Origin: an uncultured Campylobacter sp.
GTDB taxonomy: Bacteria; Campylobacterota; Campylobacteria; Campylobacterales; Campylobacteraceae
DNA length: 18,363 nt
Direction: 5' to 3'
Assembly (NCBI RefSeq): GCF_938041645.1
Contig: NZ_CALIST010000025.1
Span: forward strand, 1 to 18,363
The notes under the pieces were generated by a model. The model did no database searches, was not told the DNA's origin, and worked only from the letters and a program-made list of their open reading frames with translations. This document shows positions 6,683 through 14,596 of this stretch, piece after piece. The stretch's first letter is position 1, and each line of letters opens with the position of its first letter. The translations under genes and the position numbers were made by a program.

Positions 6683-7699
6683 ATGGACAGAATTGTAGAG
6701 ATCGAAAAGATGCAGCTCGATGAGAGCGTGGAGAGCTCGCTGCGCCCGTCGAGCTTCGAGGATTACGTGGGGCAGGAGAAGATCAAATCAAACCTCGCCA
6801 TCGCGATCGCCGCGGCGAAAAAGCGCGCCGACGTGCTTGATCACGTGCTTTTTTACGGGCCGCCGGGGCTTGGCAAAACTACGCTAGCGCACATCATCGC
6901 CGCTCAGATGGGCGCCGCTATCAAGGTCACCGCCGCGCCGATGATCGAAAAGGCGGGCGATCTGGCGGCGATTTTAACGAACCTGCAAAGCGGCGACGTG
7001 CTTTTCATCGACGAGATCCACCGCCTAAGCCCCGCGATCGAGGAGGTGCTGTATTCGGCGATGGAGGACTTCCGCCTCGACATCATCATCGGCTCGGGTC
7101 CTGCCGCGCAGACTATCAAGATCGACATTCCGCACTTTACGCTCATCGGCGCCACGACGCGTGCAGGCATGATCTCGGCGCCGCTGCGGGATCGCTTCGG
7201 CATGCAGTTTCGCTTGCAGTTTTACACGCATGCCGAGCTTGCGCGGATAGTGCAGATCGCTTCTGTTAAACTCGGAAAAGAGAGTGCAGCCGACGCTAGC
7301 GCCGAGATCGCGCGCCGCTCCCGCGGTACTCCGCGTATCGCGCTACGGCTACTGCGACGCATACGCGATTTTGCCGAGGTGCGCGACGAGGGCGCTATCT
7401 CGCACGATCGCGCGCGCGAAGGGCTCGAGGCGCTGGGCGTGGACGAGCAGGGCTTTGACGAGATGGATATAAAATATTTGGAAATTTTATTTGACGCCAA
7501 GCGCCGCGCCTTGGGGCTTAGCACGATCGCGGCGGCGCTTAGCGAGGATGAGGGCACGATCGAGGACGTCATCGAGCCCTATCTGCTCGCCAACGGCTAC
7601 ATCGAAAAGACCGCCAAAGGCCGCATCGCAACCGATAAGGCGCGCGAGGCGTTCGGTCGCGTGCTAAAGACTGCGGAGAGAAATCTGTTTGAGGAGTAA
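6683..7699 (+). CDS. ruvB: Holliday junction branch migration ATPase RuvB
   Basis: RuvB is the hexameric AAA+ motor that, with RuvA, drives branch migration of Holliday junctions in recombination and repair. The 338-residue length is typical. Visible motifs are Walker A GPPGLGKT (59-66), Walker B LFIDEIH (107-113), sensor 1 in LIGATTRAG (154-162), the PLRDRFG arginine-finger region (167-173), sensor 2 around GTPRIALRLLRR, and a C-terminal winged-helix domain ending in IATDKAREAFG. AAAGAGAG precedes the ATG. It is not next to ruvA or ruvC in this window. A hairpin with a T-run follows. Confidence 0.97.
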   Translation: MDRIVEIEKMQLDESVESSLRPSSFEDYVGQEKIKSNLAIAIAAAKKRADVLDHVLFYGPPGLGKTTLAHIIAAQMGAAIKVTAAPMIEKAGDLAAILTNLQSGDVLFIDEIHRLSPAIEEVLYSAMEDFRLDIIIGSGPAAQTIKIDIPHFTLIGATTRAGMISAPLRDRFGMQFRLQFYTHAELARIVQIASVKLGKESAADASAEIARRSRGTPRIALRLLRRIRDFAEVRDEGAISHDRAREGLEALGVDEQGFDEMDIKYLEILFDAKRRALGLSTIAAALSEDEGTIEDVIEPYLLANGYIEKTAKGRIATDKAREAFGRVLKTAERNLFEE

Positions 7700-7731
7700 G
7701 GCGGATGAAATTTTATACTTCACGGCGCTGA

Positions 7732-7773
7732 GCCATAGCTACGCAGGTGGAAACCCTGCCGTGGCGATTTTTT
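7732..7773 (+). terminator. Probable rho-independent terminator after ruvB
   Basis: An outer stem GCCA/TGGC (7732-7735 with 7762-7765) and an inner stem GCAGG/CCTGC (7743-7747 with 7755-7759) are followed by GATTTTTT. The internal loop is asymmetric, so strength is uncertain, but position and T-run fit. Confidence 0.45.
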
Positions 7774-7908
7774 ATATTTGGTCTTTGAATTTTGCTTGGT
7801 TTTAAAGCTTCTTCAGATTTAAAATTTAAAGCGGGAGATTTTGTAAATTTAGAGCAAATTTATTATCGCTAAATAAAAAACATCCAAAAGAATATGAAAG
7901 GGAATTTT

Positions 7909-8511
7909 ATGAAATTCATAACAAAATATATAAAAAGGCTCTTCTATTATTTTTACGATGTATTTTACAGACGCGTTTTTGTCAGGGGAGTTTCGCATCC
8001 GCAGGCACAGGTGGCTAGCATAGGCTGCTATGGTTTGCTTTTTGTCCTATGCGGGATGCTTCTTACTATTTATAGAACGGATACGGCGCCCAAACAATTG
8101 AATGAGCTTGAGATAGATACCGGAATTTGAAGAAACGTTTATTATAATTTTCGCGGAAGCGGCGGACGAATACATATAGAACTAGAAAACGGCAAGAAAA
8201 AGGTTTATGAAATAAGCAAAAGCGATAGCGATATTTACGAAAAGCTAAAAGGGCAAAAAATCAAAATTTACGGCGAGCCAAGCCCAGATATATTAGGTAA
8301 TAATGAAATTTTACAGCTTGAAGATAAAGATGGAAAAATATATAAGGAATATAATTTCGATCATATATTGTTAAGACCATATTTGATGACCGCACAGTTT
8401 AAATTCTTTTTAAAAGGGGCAGTTTTTCTACTTTTATTGATATTTTTTATAAATTTTTCAGATAGAAATTTGATTAAAAACAATCCAGAAGAAGGAGCAA
8501 AAAATGAGTAA
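7909..8511 (+). pseudogene. Two-span membrane protein gene broken by an in-frame TGA
   Basis: From ATG 7909 (AAAGGGAA just upstream; an earlier ATG at 7894 is less well placed) the frame runs 73 codons to TGA at 8128-8130. It then continues open in the same frame for another 126 codons to TAA at 8509-8511. The joined product would be about 200 residues: a basic aromatic N-terminus, one membrane segment (SIGCYGLLFVLCGMLLTIY), a soluble middle part with GGRIHIELENGKKKVYEI and LKGQKIKIYGE that looks like a small beta domain, then a second membrane segment (FLKGAVFLLLLIFFINF). Both halves are protein-like, so this is a nonsense-mutated gene rather than two genes. Nothing downstream of the TGA resembles a selenocysteine insertion hairpin. 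The family is unknown. Confidence 0.75.
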
Positions 8512-8637
8512 CGGATTGGGTATTTATTAAGGGATGCGCTTTCGCATGGTCTCGCCAATGCGGCTGCAGCGCAAGCTGGAGCGAAGCTCTGCTTTCATAC
8601 GCCTATAGGGGTGGCTATTATTCTCACTCTACATTGA
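8504..8637 (+). pseudogene. Small frameshifted gene overlapping the preceding 3' end
   Basis: AAGGAG at 8492-8497 precedes ATG 8504, and the start overlaps the stop of the preceding gene as ATGAGTAA. The frame stops after MSNGLGIY. Adding one T in the TATTTATTAA run would continue it as LRDALSHGLANAAAAQAG and KLCFHTPIGVAIILTLH before TGA at 8635-8637, a plausible peptide of about 44 residues with a Gly/Ala-rich middle and a hydrophobic end. I read this as a one-base deletion in a small gene, or in the 5' part of a larger lost gene, translationally coupled to the membrane protein. The function is unknown. Confidence 0.5.
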
Positions 8638-8676
8638 AAGTTAAAATTTAGTCTATTCGCGCATCCGTTGTGCTCA

Positions 8677-8880
8677 TTATTTTATAAATTCGTATTCTTT
8701 TATCCTACGTGGATTGTTGTTTGCGATTATTAAGGTACATTGATTTTCTAAAAAATAGCCTGTTGCCCGCTTAATTTTTACTTTACTCTCGTTTATCGTA
8801 CCGATTTTACTTCGCTTCTAGCAGACGCATTCGCTATACATCTTTCTTTTCCGCTTGAAGTTGCTATTGGGCTTATTATA
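8677..8880 (-). pseudogene. AT-rich remnant of an unidentified gene
   Basis: On the minus strand the frame continuing from the ribD remnant is open apart from one TAG (8818-8820) and ends at TAA (8677-8679). Its tail reads KIGTINESKVKIKRATGYFL, then ENQCTLIIANNN and PRRIKEYEFIK. The composition is AT-rich and Lys/Asn-rich, unlike the GC-rich ribD part with which it shares the frame, so the two probably come from different genes joined near 8885. No start codon or family can be assigned. Confidence 0.35.
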
Positions 8881-9163
8881 AGAGTTGCGGCGCGAGCGGA
8901 TCCACACATCGGGCGCGCGCAGCTTTAGATTTTGCGGCGCAACGCGCGCGTCTAGCGCCAGCATATCAGCACTGCCCACCAAAGCGCTAATTTCATCAAA
9001 TTTAGCCGCACGCAGCCTGCGCGTTCGTATCGCGCGCGCCGATTACCACGCGCGATAGCCCGAGCTCCGCCAAAAGCTCGGCGCAAGACGGGGTCTTGCC
9101 GCGGTGCGCGCAAGGTTCAAATGCGGCATAGTAGCACACATCTGGTTTTGACGTATGTTCGAG
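8881..9163 (-). pseudogene. ribD: ribD remnant (riboflavin deaminase/reductase)
   Basis: RibD performs the deaminase and reductase steps of riboflavin synthesis. On the minus strand, 9163-9005 reads KPDVCYYAAFEPCAHRGKTP followed by SCAELLAELGLSRVVIGARD. This is the zinc-binding EPCxHxGKTPxC half of the deaminase domain. The frame then stops (9002-9004). A neighbouring frame carries DEISALVGSADMLALDARV and LRAPDVWIRSRR, which resembles the TLDARV...APDV part of the reductase domain. The upstream HAE half of the zinc site, most of the linker and the C-terminus are missing, and there is a frameshift, so this is a deleted pseudogene. A functional copy would have to lie elsewhere. Confidence 0.75.
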
Positions 9164-9333
9164 CTATGCGCTATTTTCATAAATTAGGCACGATTCGTGT
9201 ACATGTCGTATAGCGCGCTGTATGTGAAAACGCGTGAGAACGCCGCTCGTAAATTTTGTGAAATTTTAAAATTTAATCGAAATCTGATAAAAAAATTTAT
9301 AAAATACGTCATCAAATTTCAAAAGGATAAAAT

Positions 9334-10911
9334 TTGCCGACGCCAAAAGATAACGCCGCAAGCCGCAACGAAAATCTGGCTGAAAAGATAGCCCAAAATA
9401 ACGCCGAAAGTAACGCTAAAAGCGAGGCTCAAAATTTCATAGAAAATCAGACCGCAAATAACGCCGAGATTAAAATCGAAGCCGCCGCCGAAGCCAAAGC
9501 GACTGTCAAAAACAAGACCAAAGCCGCTACTGAAAAAAGAGCTAAAATCAGCGTCGAAAATCAAAGCGGAAGCGGAGCCAATGTCGGTGTTGAAAGCGGG
9601 GTTAAAGCCGCTAAAGCAAATACCGACGCTGATAAAGCAGGCGCAGTTGCGCTAGACGCCGCGGAAGGCAGGACTAAAACTGCCGCCGAAAATAAAAGCA
9701 AAAACCGGACCGCAACCGACAAAGTCTCATCTGCTGGTGCTTCCGCGCTTAACAACGCCGCTGAAGCTAACGAAACCTTCTCGGCTAATGCTTCCGCGTT
9801 AGGCGACGCTGCCGCTTCGGGGGCCGCCGCGGGTATGAAAGCAGGTCTTGCCAAGGCTAGCGGGCGCGCGAAAACGAACAAGATATTTTTTATCGGCGCA
9901 ACCTTGCTGATGTTTTGCTGTGTGATCTATCTGTTCTCGCCGTTTTTGATGGTGATCGCAATCGGCGTGCTGATGGCGGTGGCGACCTCGGGTCTGCACG
10001 CTAAAGTAACGAAGCTGTGCCGCGGCAGGCGCACGCTAGCCTCGGTGCTTAGCCTGTTTTTGCTCTGCACGCTTTTTTTCGTACCCTTCATCTACGCCGT
10101 GATCGAGATCGCAAAAAACGCCGCAAGCTTCGATATGGCGCGCCTAAACGACGCACTTAGCTACGTTCAGAGCCTAGACATCAGGCTGCCCGGGCCTTTT
10201 GAAAAATTTGATACGCAGTTTCGCTCGTTTTTGGCAAACCTAGACGTCGCGGGCGTGGCGAAGCAGATCATCTCCTACCTCTCGGTCGTCGGGAAATCCA
10301 GCGCGAAATTTATCGTCGATATGGTGTTCATCATCGTGTTTTGCTTTTTTGCTTACCTCTACGGCGAGAGCTTCAAGCGCTTTTTTAAAAAAATTCTACC
10401 CGTCGAGCCCTCGCAGATCGATTATATCTTTTCCGAGACGGCAAATACGATGAGCGTCGTGTTTTACTCGACCATCTTCAACGCCGTATTGCAGGGCTTT
10501 TTGTTTTCGATCATCGCAGGGATCTTCGGCTTTGACGCGCTGCTGATGGGGGTGCTTTTTGCCTTCTGCTCGCTCATCCCCGCAGTCGGCGGCGCGCTCA
10601 TCTACGTGCCCACCGCGCTATACGTGCTAGCGGGGGGCAGTACCTCGGGCGCGATCGTGATAATGGCGTATTGCGTGATACTGATCTCGACGCTCGCGGA
10701 CAGCTTCGTTAAGCCGCTCGTGATAAAATTTATCAACTCGCGCCTAGTCGAAAACCCCGCAAACATCAACGAGATGCTGATCTTCTTCTCGATGCTTTCG
10801 GGCATCAGCACGTTTGGGTTCTGGGGCGTGATCTTGGGACCCGCGATTTTAACGCTATTTATCGCTGTGCTAAATTTATACGATTATCTAAAAAAGATAG
10901 AATTCGAGTAG
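9334..10911 (+). CDS. AI-2E/PerM-family transporter with long N-terminal extension
   Basis: Residues from about 181 on form an AI-2E transporter family (PF01594, PerM/TqsA-like) membrane protein: a hairpin of two helices (IFFIGATLLMFCCVIYLFS, then VIAIGVLMAVA), a soluble central part, then a multi-span C-terminal half with FCSLIPAVGGALIYVPTALY and the conserved GFWGVILGPAIL near the end. Family members move small molecules or ions; the substrate cannot be read here. Residues 1-180 are hydrophilic, rich in Ala, Asn, Lys and Glu, and probably disordered. The TTG start at 9334 is chosen for AAAGGAT just upstream; Met168 would give a normal-length protein but has no ribosome site. The total of 525 residues is well above the usual 330-370. 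Confidence 0.85.
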   Translation: MPTPKDNAASRNENLAEKIAQNNAESNAKSEAQNFIENQTANNAEIKIEAAAEAKATVKNKTKAATEKRAKISVENQSGSGANVGVESGVKAAKANTDADKAGAVALDAAEGRTKTAAENKSKNRTATDKVSSAGASALNNAAEANETFSANASALGDAAASGAAAGMKAGLAKASGRAKTNKIFFIGATLLMFCCVIYLFSPFLMVIAIGVLMAVATSGLHAKVTKLCRGRRTLASVLSLFLLCTLFFVPFIYAVIEIAKNAASFDMARLNDALSYVQSLDIRLPGPFEKFDTQFRSFLANLDVAGVAKQIISYLSVVGKSSAKFIVDMVFIIVFCFFAYLYGESFKRFFKKILPVEPSQIDYIFSETANTMSVVFYSTIFNAVLQGFLFSIIAGIFGFDALLMGVLFAFCSLIPAVGGALIYVPTALYVLAGGSTSGAIVIMAYCVILISTLADSFVKPLVIKFINSRLVENPANINEMLIFFSMLSGISTFGFWGVILGPAILTLFIAVLNLYDYLKKIEFE

Positions 10912-11721
10912 GGCTTGCGTCGCTGGGCGCTTTTAAATTTATGAAAATGCTGCCCGTAAAACGCAATGCCCAGCACGTCCTTGCGGCTTTTTGTCCGTTC
11001 GCGCCATAAATTTTTAAAATTTAGCTTCGGCGCGGAATTTCTACGCCTAGGAATTTTAAAACTTATGCTCTTGTTTTGAAATTTAAAAACCCTCTGCGCG
11101 CCGCAAGCCTGTGTGCCGAATGAATGGCCGCGATACTAGGGAGTAAATGCGCGCGCTAAATTTAGCGTGTTTGACGGCGGCTGAGCTCGCTCGATGTTTT
11201 ACTGCGGCACATCTCAAGCTGCGCGCAGAAGTAGTTTCTGCTGGCGGTCGGCACCCCGGTCGCCGTATTTTTATAGTGCCATCCCAAGCAGACGGGCGTC
11301 GCAGCGGCTATAGGCTGTGGCGCCAGACGGCAGTCGCTACGGCACCGCCTTTTATGCGGCGTCTGATTTGGTGCGGCATGTTTTTTATGCGACGTAAAGC
11401 ATAGCGCTGCGCAGAAATTTCATAAATTTAATTCGTCCGTCGTTTTTAAAATTCTGTATCGTCATAGAGTCTAATTGTAGATTTAAATTTACGGCTAAAC
11501 GCAAGGCAGCAGATCAAAGGCGTAAAAATCGGCTAGGAGCGCAAAAGCGGCGTCGGGCTAGAGATACAAAAACAGGCTAGAAGCGGTAAAGATGAGTTGG
11601 AAAAAATTTCAAATTCCGTGGGCGCAGATAAAATTTATACAAAAAATTTTACCGAGTGACGCAGAGATCGTCGAAAATATAAAATTTAGACAAAAAGCAC
11701 CAATAGAGCGGTGGCGGCGAT
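10912..11721. other. Gene-poor convergent interval
   Basis: This lies between the 3' ends of the transporter gene and napD. It contains scattered AAATTT/AAATTC words, a long imperfect hairpin (10922-10974), and two plus-strand frames that I do not accept as genes (11147-11404; and 11592 running into the napD 3' end). Beyond napD on the minus strand, CACC/GGTG followed by CTTTTT near 11692-11709 is at best a weak terminator. Confidence 0.55.
10922..10974 (+). repeat. Imperfect long hairpin after the transporter gene
   Basis: GCTGGGC (10922-10928) pairs with GCCCAGC (10968-10974). Inside it TTTTA pairs with TAAAA, with bulges between the two stems. It starts 11 bases after the stop codon. No immediate T-run follows, so it may be a transcript end or stabilising structure. 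Confidence 0.35.
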
Positions 11722-12057
11722 TTAGACTCGCACTTTGCCGCCGTATTTGATCTGGCTCGGGTCTTTTTCGTCCAGCTCGCGCATTATCTGCTCGCCGTTG
11801 TCGGAGTTTGCCGCGGCGATGTCTGCGTCAAGATCGGAGTATGAGTAGATCATCATCGCCTCGCTTACGCCTTTTATAGCCTCTATCGCGCGAAATGCGG
11901 CAATCTCGTCCTCGAAGCTCTCCGCGCTAATCGTGGCTACCGCCTTGCCGTCCTCGCACGCGACGAACTCGCAGCCGCCGATACTTTGCAGCTCCTTGCG
12001 AAACGCCGCTATATCGGTATCTGCGCCTAGATAGATTACGACGCTTGAAATATTCAT
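11722..12057 (-). CDS. napD: Nap chaperone NapD
   Basis: NapD is the cytoplasmic maturation chaperone that binds the twin-arginine signal of NapA and holds it back until the molybdenum cofactor is loaded. The N-terminus MNISSVVIYLG and the later VATISAESFEDEIAAFRAIE match the small ferredoxin-like NapD fold. At 111 residues it is longer than some NapD proteins because of an acidic tail (LDEKDPSQIKYGGKVRV). I start at ATG 12057, which overlaps the napL stop as ATGA, rather than an in-frame TTG 12 bases upstream. It is the last gene of the operon. Confidence 0.88.
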   Translation of the reverse strand: MNISSVVIYLGADTDIAAFRKELQSIGGCEFVACEDGKAVATISAESFEDEIAAFRAIEAIKGVSEAMMIYSYSDLDADIAAANSDNGEQIMRELDEKDPSQIKYGGKVRV

Positions 12058-13247
12058 TTTAGTTCCCAAAAGTAGATATATCTATTGTACCCCGAGCCCA
12101 CGAGATAATCTCCTTCGAAAAGCAGATAGTTGATGATGTCGTTGTCCAGCTCGATGCTGCGGACGATCTCGCCTGCTTTATCGATTACGCGCACGCCGTT
12201 ACCAACGGTAAAAGCACCCAGCTCGGGGCTTAGCGCCACGGCAAAAACTGCGAAACGGGCGTTATAAAATTTAGCGAAATCGCCGTTTTCGTAGTAGCAC
12301 GATCTTTCTTTGTCGTTCGAGCCGCTCATAATGCGATCGCCAAGCAGCGCCACGGAGTAGATCCCGTCCTTGTGCAGGGACTTTTGGCTCATAAGCTTTT
12401 TTGCTTTCGCGTCGAAATAAAACACGATACCGCCTTCGCACGAGATTAGTAGCGTCCCGCTAGCGCGGTCGTAGGCGCTGCCGCCTAAAGACGCGATGGT
12501 GAGCTTTTGCTCGAAGCTTACCTTGCCGCTAGGTAGGTCGAAGTATAAAATTTCGCTACCAAGACCTAGCAAAATCACGGTATTTTCGTCGTAGAAATAG
12601 ACGTTTTTAATCCCCGTCATCGGCAACTTGTAGTGCGTGATCTTGCCGCCCGCAAATATACCCAGCATCTTTTCAAACGCGTCGCCGTTATACAAAAATG
12701 CGTATCGCTCGCCTAGTTTATCGACGTCGAATATGGTAGCGCCCATCGGCTCGTCTAGGTAATTTTTGGACGAGGGTAGGGCGAAAATTAGCGTTTTGGA
12801 TATTGCGCCCGAGGCGGAATTCGAGGCGGAATTTAATGCCGTAGAATTCTGCTTCGCGGAATTTTCTAAAGAATTTACGGCAGCGGAATTTGCGATGGAA
12901 TTTCCCGTGGAATTTACGCTTGCTTTAGCATTGAAATTCTGCGCCGCATCGGAATTTGTGCTTGCGACGGAATTTTGATCTGCGAAATTTTGCCCGGCGG
13001 TGGAATTTCGCGTGGAATTCTCCGCGGAGTTAATGGTGATTTTATAGAGCTTGCCGTTGTCAAGCCCTGCGTAAATTTCGCCGTCTAGATTTTTTAGTAC
13101 CGCGACATTTGCGTCAAGCTCTAGTATGAAGCTAGCGTGTTTGATCTTTGCAGGCGCATCTATGCCCACAGCGCCACTAGGTATTGCAACGCCGTTGCTG
13201 GCATAGATGAAGCAGGCGCAAAGTAGCAGCGGTGGTAAAAATTTCAT
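12054..13247 (-). CDS. napL: NapL, propeller-like accessory protein of the Nap operon
   Basis: NapL is found in epsilonproteobacterial nap operons; it is a periplasmic WD40-like protein of unclear role, reported to help nitrate reductase activity. Here, 397 residues start with signal peptide MKFLPPLLLCACFIYASNGV. Repeating strand pairs follow, such as DGEIYAGLDNGKLYKI, YDRASGTLLISCEGGIVFYF and YLVGSGYNRYIYFWELK, as in a beta-propeller. Residues of about 73-149 interrupt the fold with an Asn/Ser/Ala low-complexity stretch. The gene begins 9 bases after napB and ends overlapping napD. The identity rests on operon position between napB and napD plus the propeller pattern. Confidence 0.82.
   Translation of the reverse strand: MKFLPPLLLCACFIYASNGVAIPSGAVGIDAPAKIKHASFILELDANVAVLKNLDGEIYAGLDNGKLYKITINSAENSTRNSTAGQNFADQNSVASTNSDAAQNFNAKASVNSTGNSIANSAAVNSLENSAKQNSTALNSASNSASGAISKTLIFALPSSKNYLDEPMGATIFDVDKLGERYAFLYNGDAFEKMLGIFAGGKITHYKLPMTGIKNVYFYDENTVILLGLGSEILYFDLPSGKVSFEQKLTIASLGGSAYDRASGTLLISCEGGIVFYFDAKAKKLMSQKSLHKDGIYSVALLGDRIMSGSNDKERSCYYENGDFAKFYNARFAVFAVALSPELGAFTVGNGVRVIDKAGEIVRSIELDNDIINYLLFEGDYLVGSGYNRYIYFWELK
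12801..13031 (-). repeat. Degenerate repeat inside napL coding Asn-Ser runs
   Basis: On the plus strand, GGAATTT, GGAATTC or AGAATTY recurs about every 15-20 bases through this stretch (AAATTCC-type words on the coding strand). It yields NSTR, NSTG, NSIAN, NSLENS, NSTALNS and similar peptides. The period is not exact but close to a multiple of three, keeping the frame open. Confidence 0.6.
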
Positions 13248-13256
13248 CGCGCGCTC

Positions 13257-13790
13257 CTACTCAACCTCGGCGCCTTGATTTAGCGTATCTATGAGATTAG
13301 AAGTGGAATTTGCGTCGCTAAACCTGCTAAAATCAGCCTTAAAATTATTTTTCACTAGCGGATTGGTTTGGGCTTGCGGTACGTGGCATTGAGTGCAATT
13401 GAATCGCTGCTCGGCTAGCGTGCCGTTTAGATCCGCGCCTGTGCGAAAGTCCACCAAGTGGCTTTTTGGAATCGGCGTAGAACCTACATCCTTAGCGACA
13501 TCGGGCATATGGCAGGTTACGCACATATTGTTATCCTTTGTGATCGGCACGAGCCCCTCTAGGCTGTGCGGTATGAGCGGCGGAGCGTTTTCGAAGCTGC
13601 GCTCGATCTTTGAAGCGGCGCCCGGAGCATCCTCGCTATATTTGAAATCGGGCAGGGAATTTTTATTTTGCGCCGATTCGTCTACGCTTTTTATAAAGCC
13701 CAAGCTGTCGGCATCTATAGATGCCGTCTTGTCCGCGGCAAATAGCGCCGCACAGCATGCAAGAGCCAAGCCTAAAACCATTTTTTTCAT
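13257..13790 (-). CDS. napB: Periplasmic di-heme cytochrome c NapB
   Basis: NapB is the electron-transfer subunit that passes electrons to NapA. The 177-residue precursor has signal peptide MKKMVLGLALACCAALFAA and two heme-binding motifs: CVTCH (Cys90, Cys93, His94) and CTQCH (Cys132, Cys135, His136). His75 and His111 are likely distal ligands. AGGAG precedes the ATG, which overlaps the napH stop as ATGA. The family usually has about 150-180 residues, so this is full-length; residues 20-60 are an acidic, variable linker. Confidence 0.95.
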   Translation of the reverse strand: MKKMVLGLALACCAALFAADKTASIDADSLGFIKSVDESAQNKNSLPDFKYSEDAPGAASKIERSFENAPPLIPHSLEGLVPITKDNNMCVTCHMPDVAKDVGSTPIPKSHLVDFRTGADLNGTLAEQRFNCTQCHVPQAQTNPLVKNNFKADFSRFSDANSTSNLIDTLNQGAEVE

Positions 13791-14596
13791 TTTTTCACTC
13801 CTAATATACTAAAATTTAACGCATTGTCGTCGCATACGTCGATGCAGCGCCCGCAGCTGATACACTCGCTGCTAACGCGCCCGTTTTCGTGCCCGACCAT
13901 CTTAAGCACCTGCACTTCGGGGCAGACCATTTTGCATTTGCCGCACATCGTGCATTTATCAACCTCGTGGCGAATGCGAATGATACTAAAATAGCTAAGC
14001 GCCGCCCAAAATCCGCCGAGCGGGCATAGCCGCGAACAGATCGTGCGATCGCCTGCGAAAATTTCAAAAACTACAATCAGCAGCGCGATTGCAAACGCAC
14101 TAGCACTCAGCGATATGACGGCGCGCGCGAAAAGCGAGATAAAGCTTACGCTCTCAAACACCGCAAAGCCGAAAGCTCCGCTGCAAACAAGCGCTAACAC
14201 CGCTAGGACGTAGCGAGCCTTGCGATTTACGCTAACGAGTCTAGTCGTTATGCCAAGTCTTTTACGAAGCCACGCGGCAAGATCGGTTAGTAAATTTATC
14301 GGGCAAACCCATGAGCAATATACTCGCGGCGCTATAAGCGCATAAAATGCTCCTACGATAAGCGCTCCGATAACCGCCGTAGCACCTAAAGAAAAGCTAG
14401 CTAACAGCATCTGCGCCGTCGCAAACGGATCGCTTAGATTAATCGTGCCGAAAAGTTTCGACGAGCTTAGATTGCCTTTTAGAATTCCGGATAAAATTCC
14501 GTTTTCGCTCGCGGCTTTGAAGGCGAAATTATTTCCTAAAATAAAAAGGACTAGAATAGAAATTTGGCTTAAACGCCTTAAAATAGTGTATTTCAT
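13787..14596 (-). CDS. napH: Quinol dehydrogenase membrane subunit NapH
   Basis: NapH is the membrane partner of NapG and takes electrons from menaquinol. The 269-residue protein has four hydrophobic segments (about 11-25, 65-88, 128-150 and 160-180). It has two CxxxCP motifs, at Cys94/Cys98 and Cys187/Cys191, which are characteristic of the family. Two [4Fe-4S] sites follow near the C-terminus: Cys215/218/221/225 (CTMCGKCKMVCP) and Cys245/248/251/255 (CISCGRCIDVCD). Both gene ends overlap their neighbours by four bases (ATGA), implying coupled translation with napG and napB. No napC appears in this operon; NapGH is the expected quinol route in Campylobacter. Confidence 0.95.
   Translation of the reverse strand: MKYTILRRLSQISILVLFILGNNFAFKAASENGILSGILKGNLSSSKLFGTINLSDPFATAQMLLASFSLGATAVIGALIVGAFYALIAPRVYCSWVCPINLLTDLAAWLRKRLGITTRLVSVNRKARYVLAVLALVCSGAFGFAVFESVSFISLFARAVISLSASAFAIALLIVVFEIFAGDRTICSRLCPLGGFWAALSYFSIIRIRHEVDKCTMCGKCKMVCPEVQVLKMVGHENGRVSSECISCGRCIDVCDDNALNFSILGVKK

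Noticed and set aside
6904..7572. Long antisense frames over ruvB
   Set aside because: They are shadows of a clearly coding GC-rich gene, with Ser/Ala/Arg-rich products.
7684..7801. Frame reading YFTALSHSYAGGNPAVAIFY after ruvB
   Set aside because: It vaguely recalls PhzF GGNPA motifs, but it is short, starts inside ruvB, has no start signal and coincides with the terminator-like hairpin.
8128..8130. In-frame TGA as a selenocysteine codon
   Set aside because: No SECIS-like hairpin follows immediately and the surrounding residues do not resemble a redox motif; a nonsense mutation is simpler.
9197..9391. Plus-strand 64-codon frame starting MYMSYSALYV
   Set aside because: It overlaps the transporter gene in another frame, has a random-like Lys/Phe/Ile composition and no ribosome site.
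11147..11404. Plus-strand 85-codon frame with GGGAG before its ATG
   Set aside because: The product is Arg/Ala-rich without domain-like patterning, and the region is otherwise gene-poor with repeat words. It looks like chance openness in GC-rich DNA.
11592..11751. Plus-strand frame of about 52 codons starting MSWKKFQIPW
   Set aside because: It runs antisense into the 3' end of napD, lacks a good ribosome site, and its Lys-Phe pairs come from AAATTT words.
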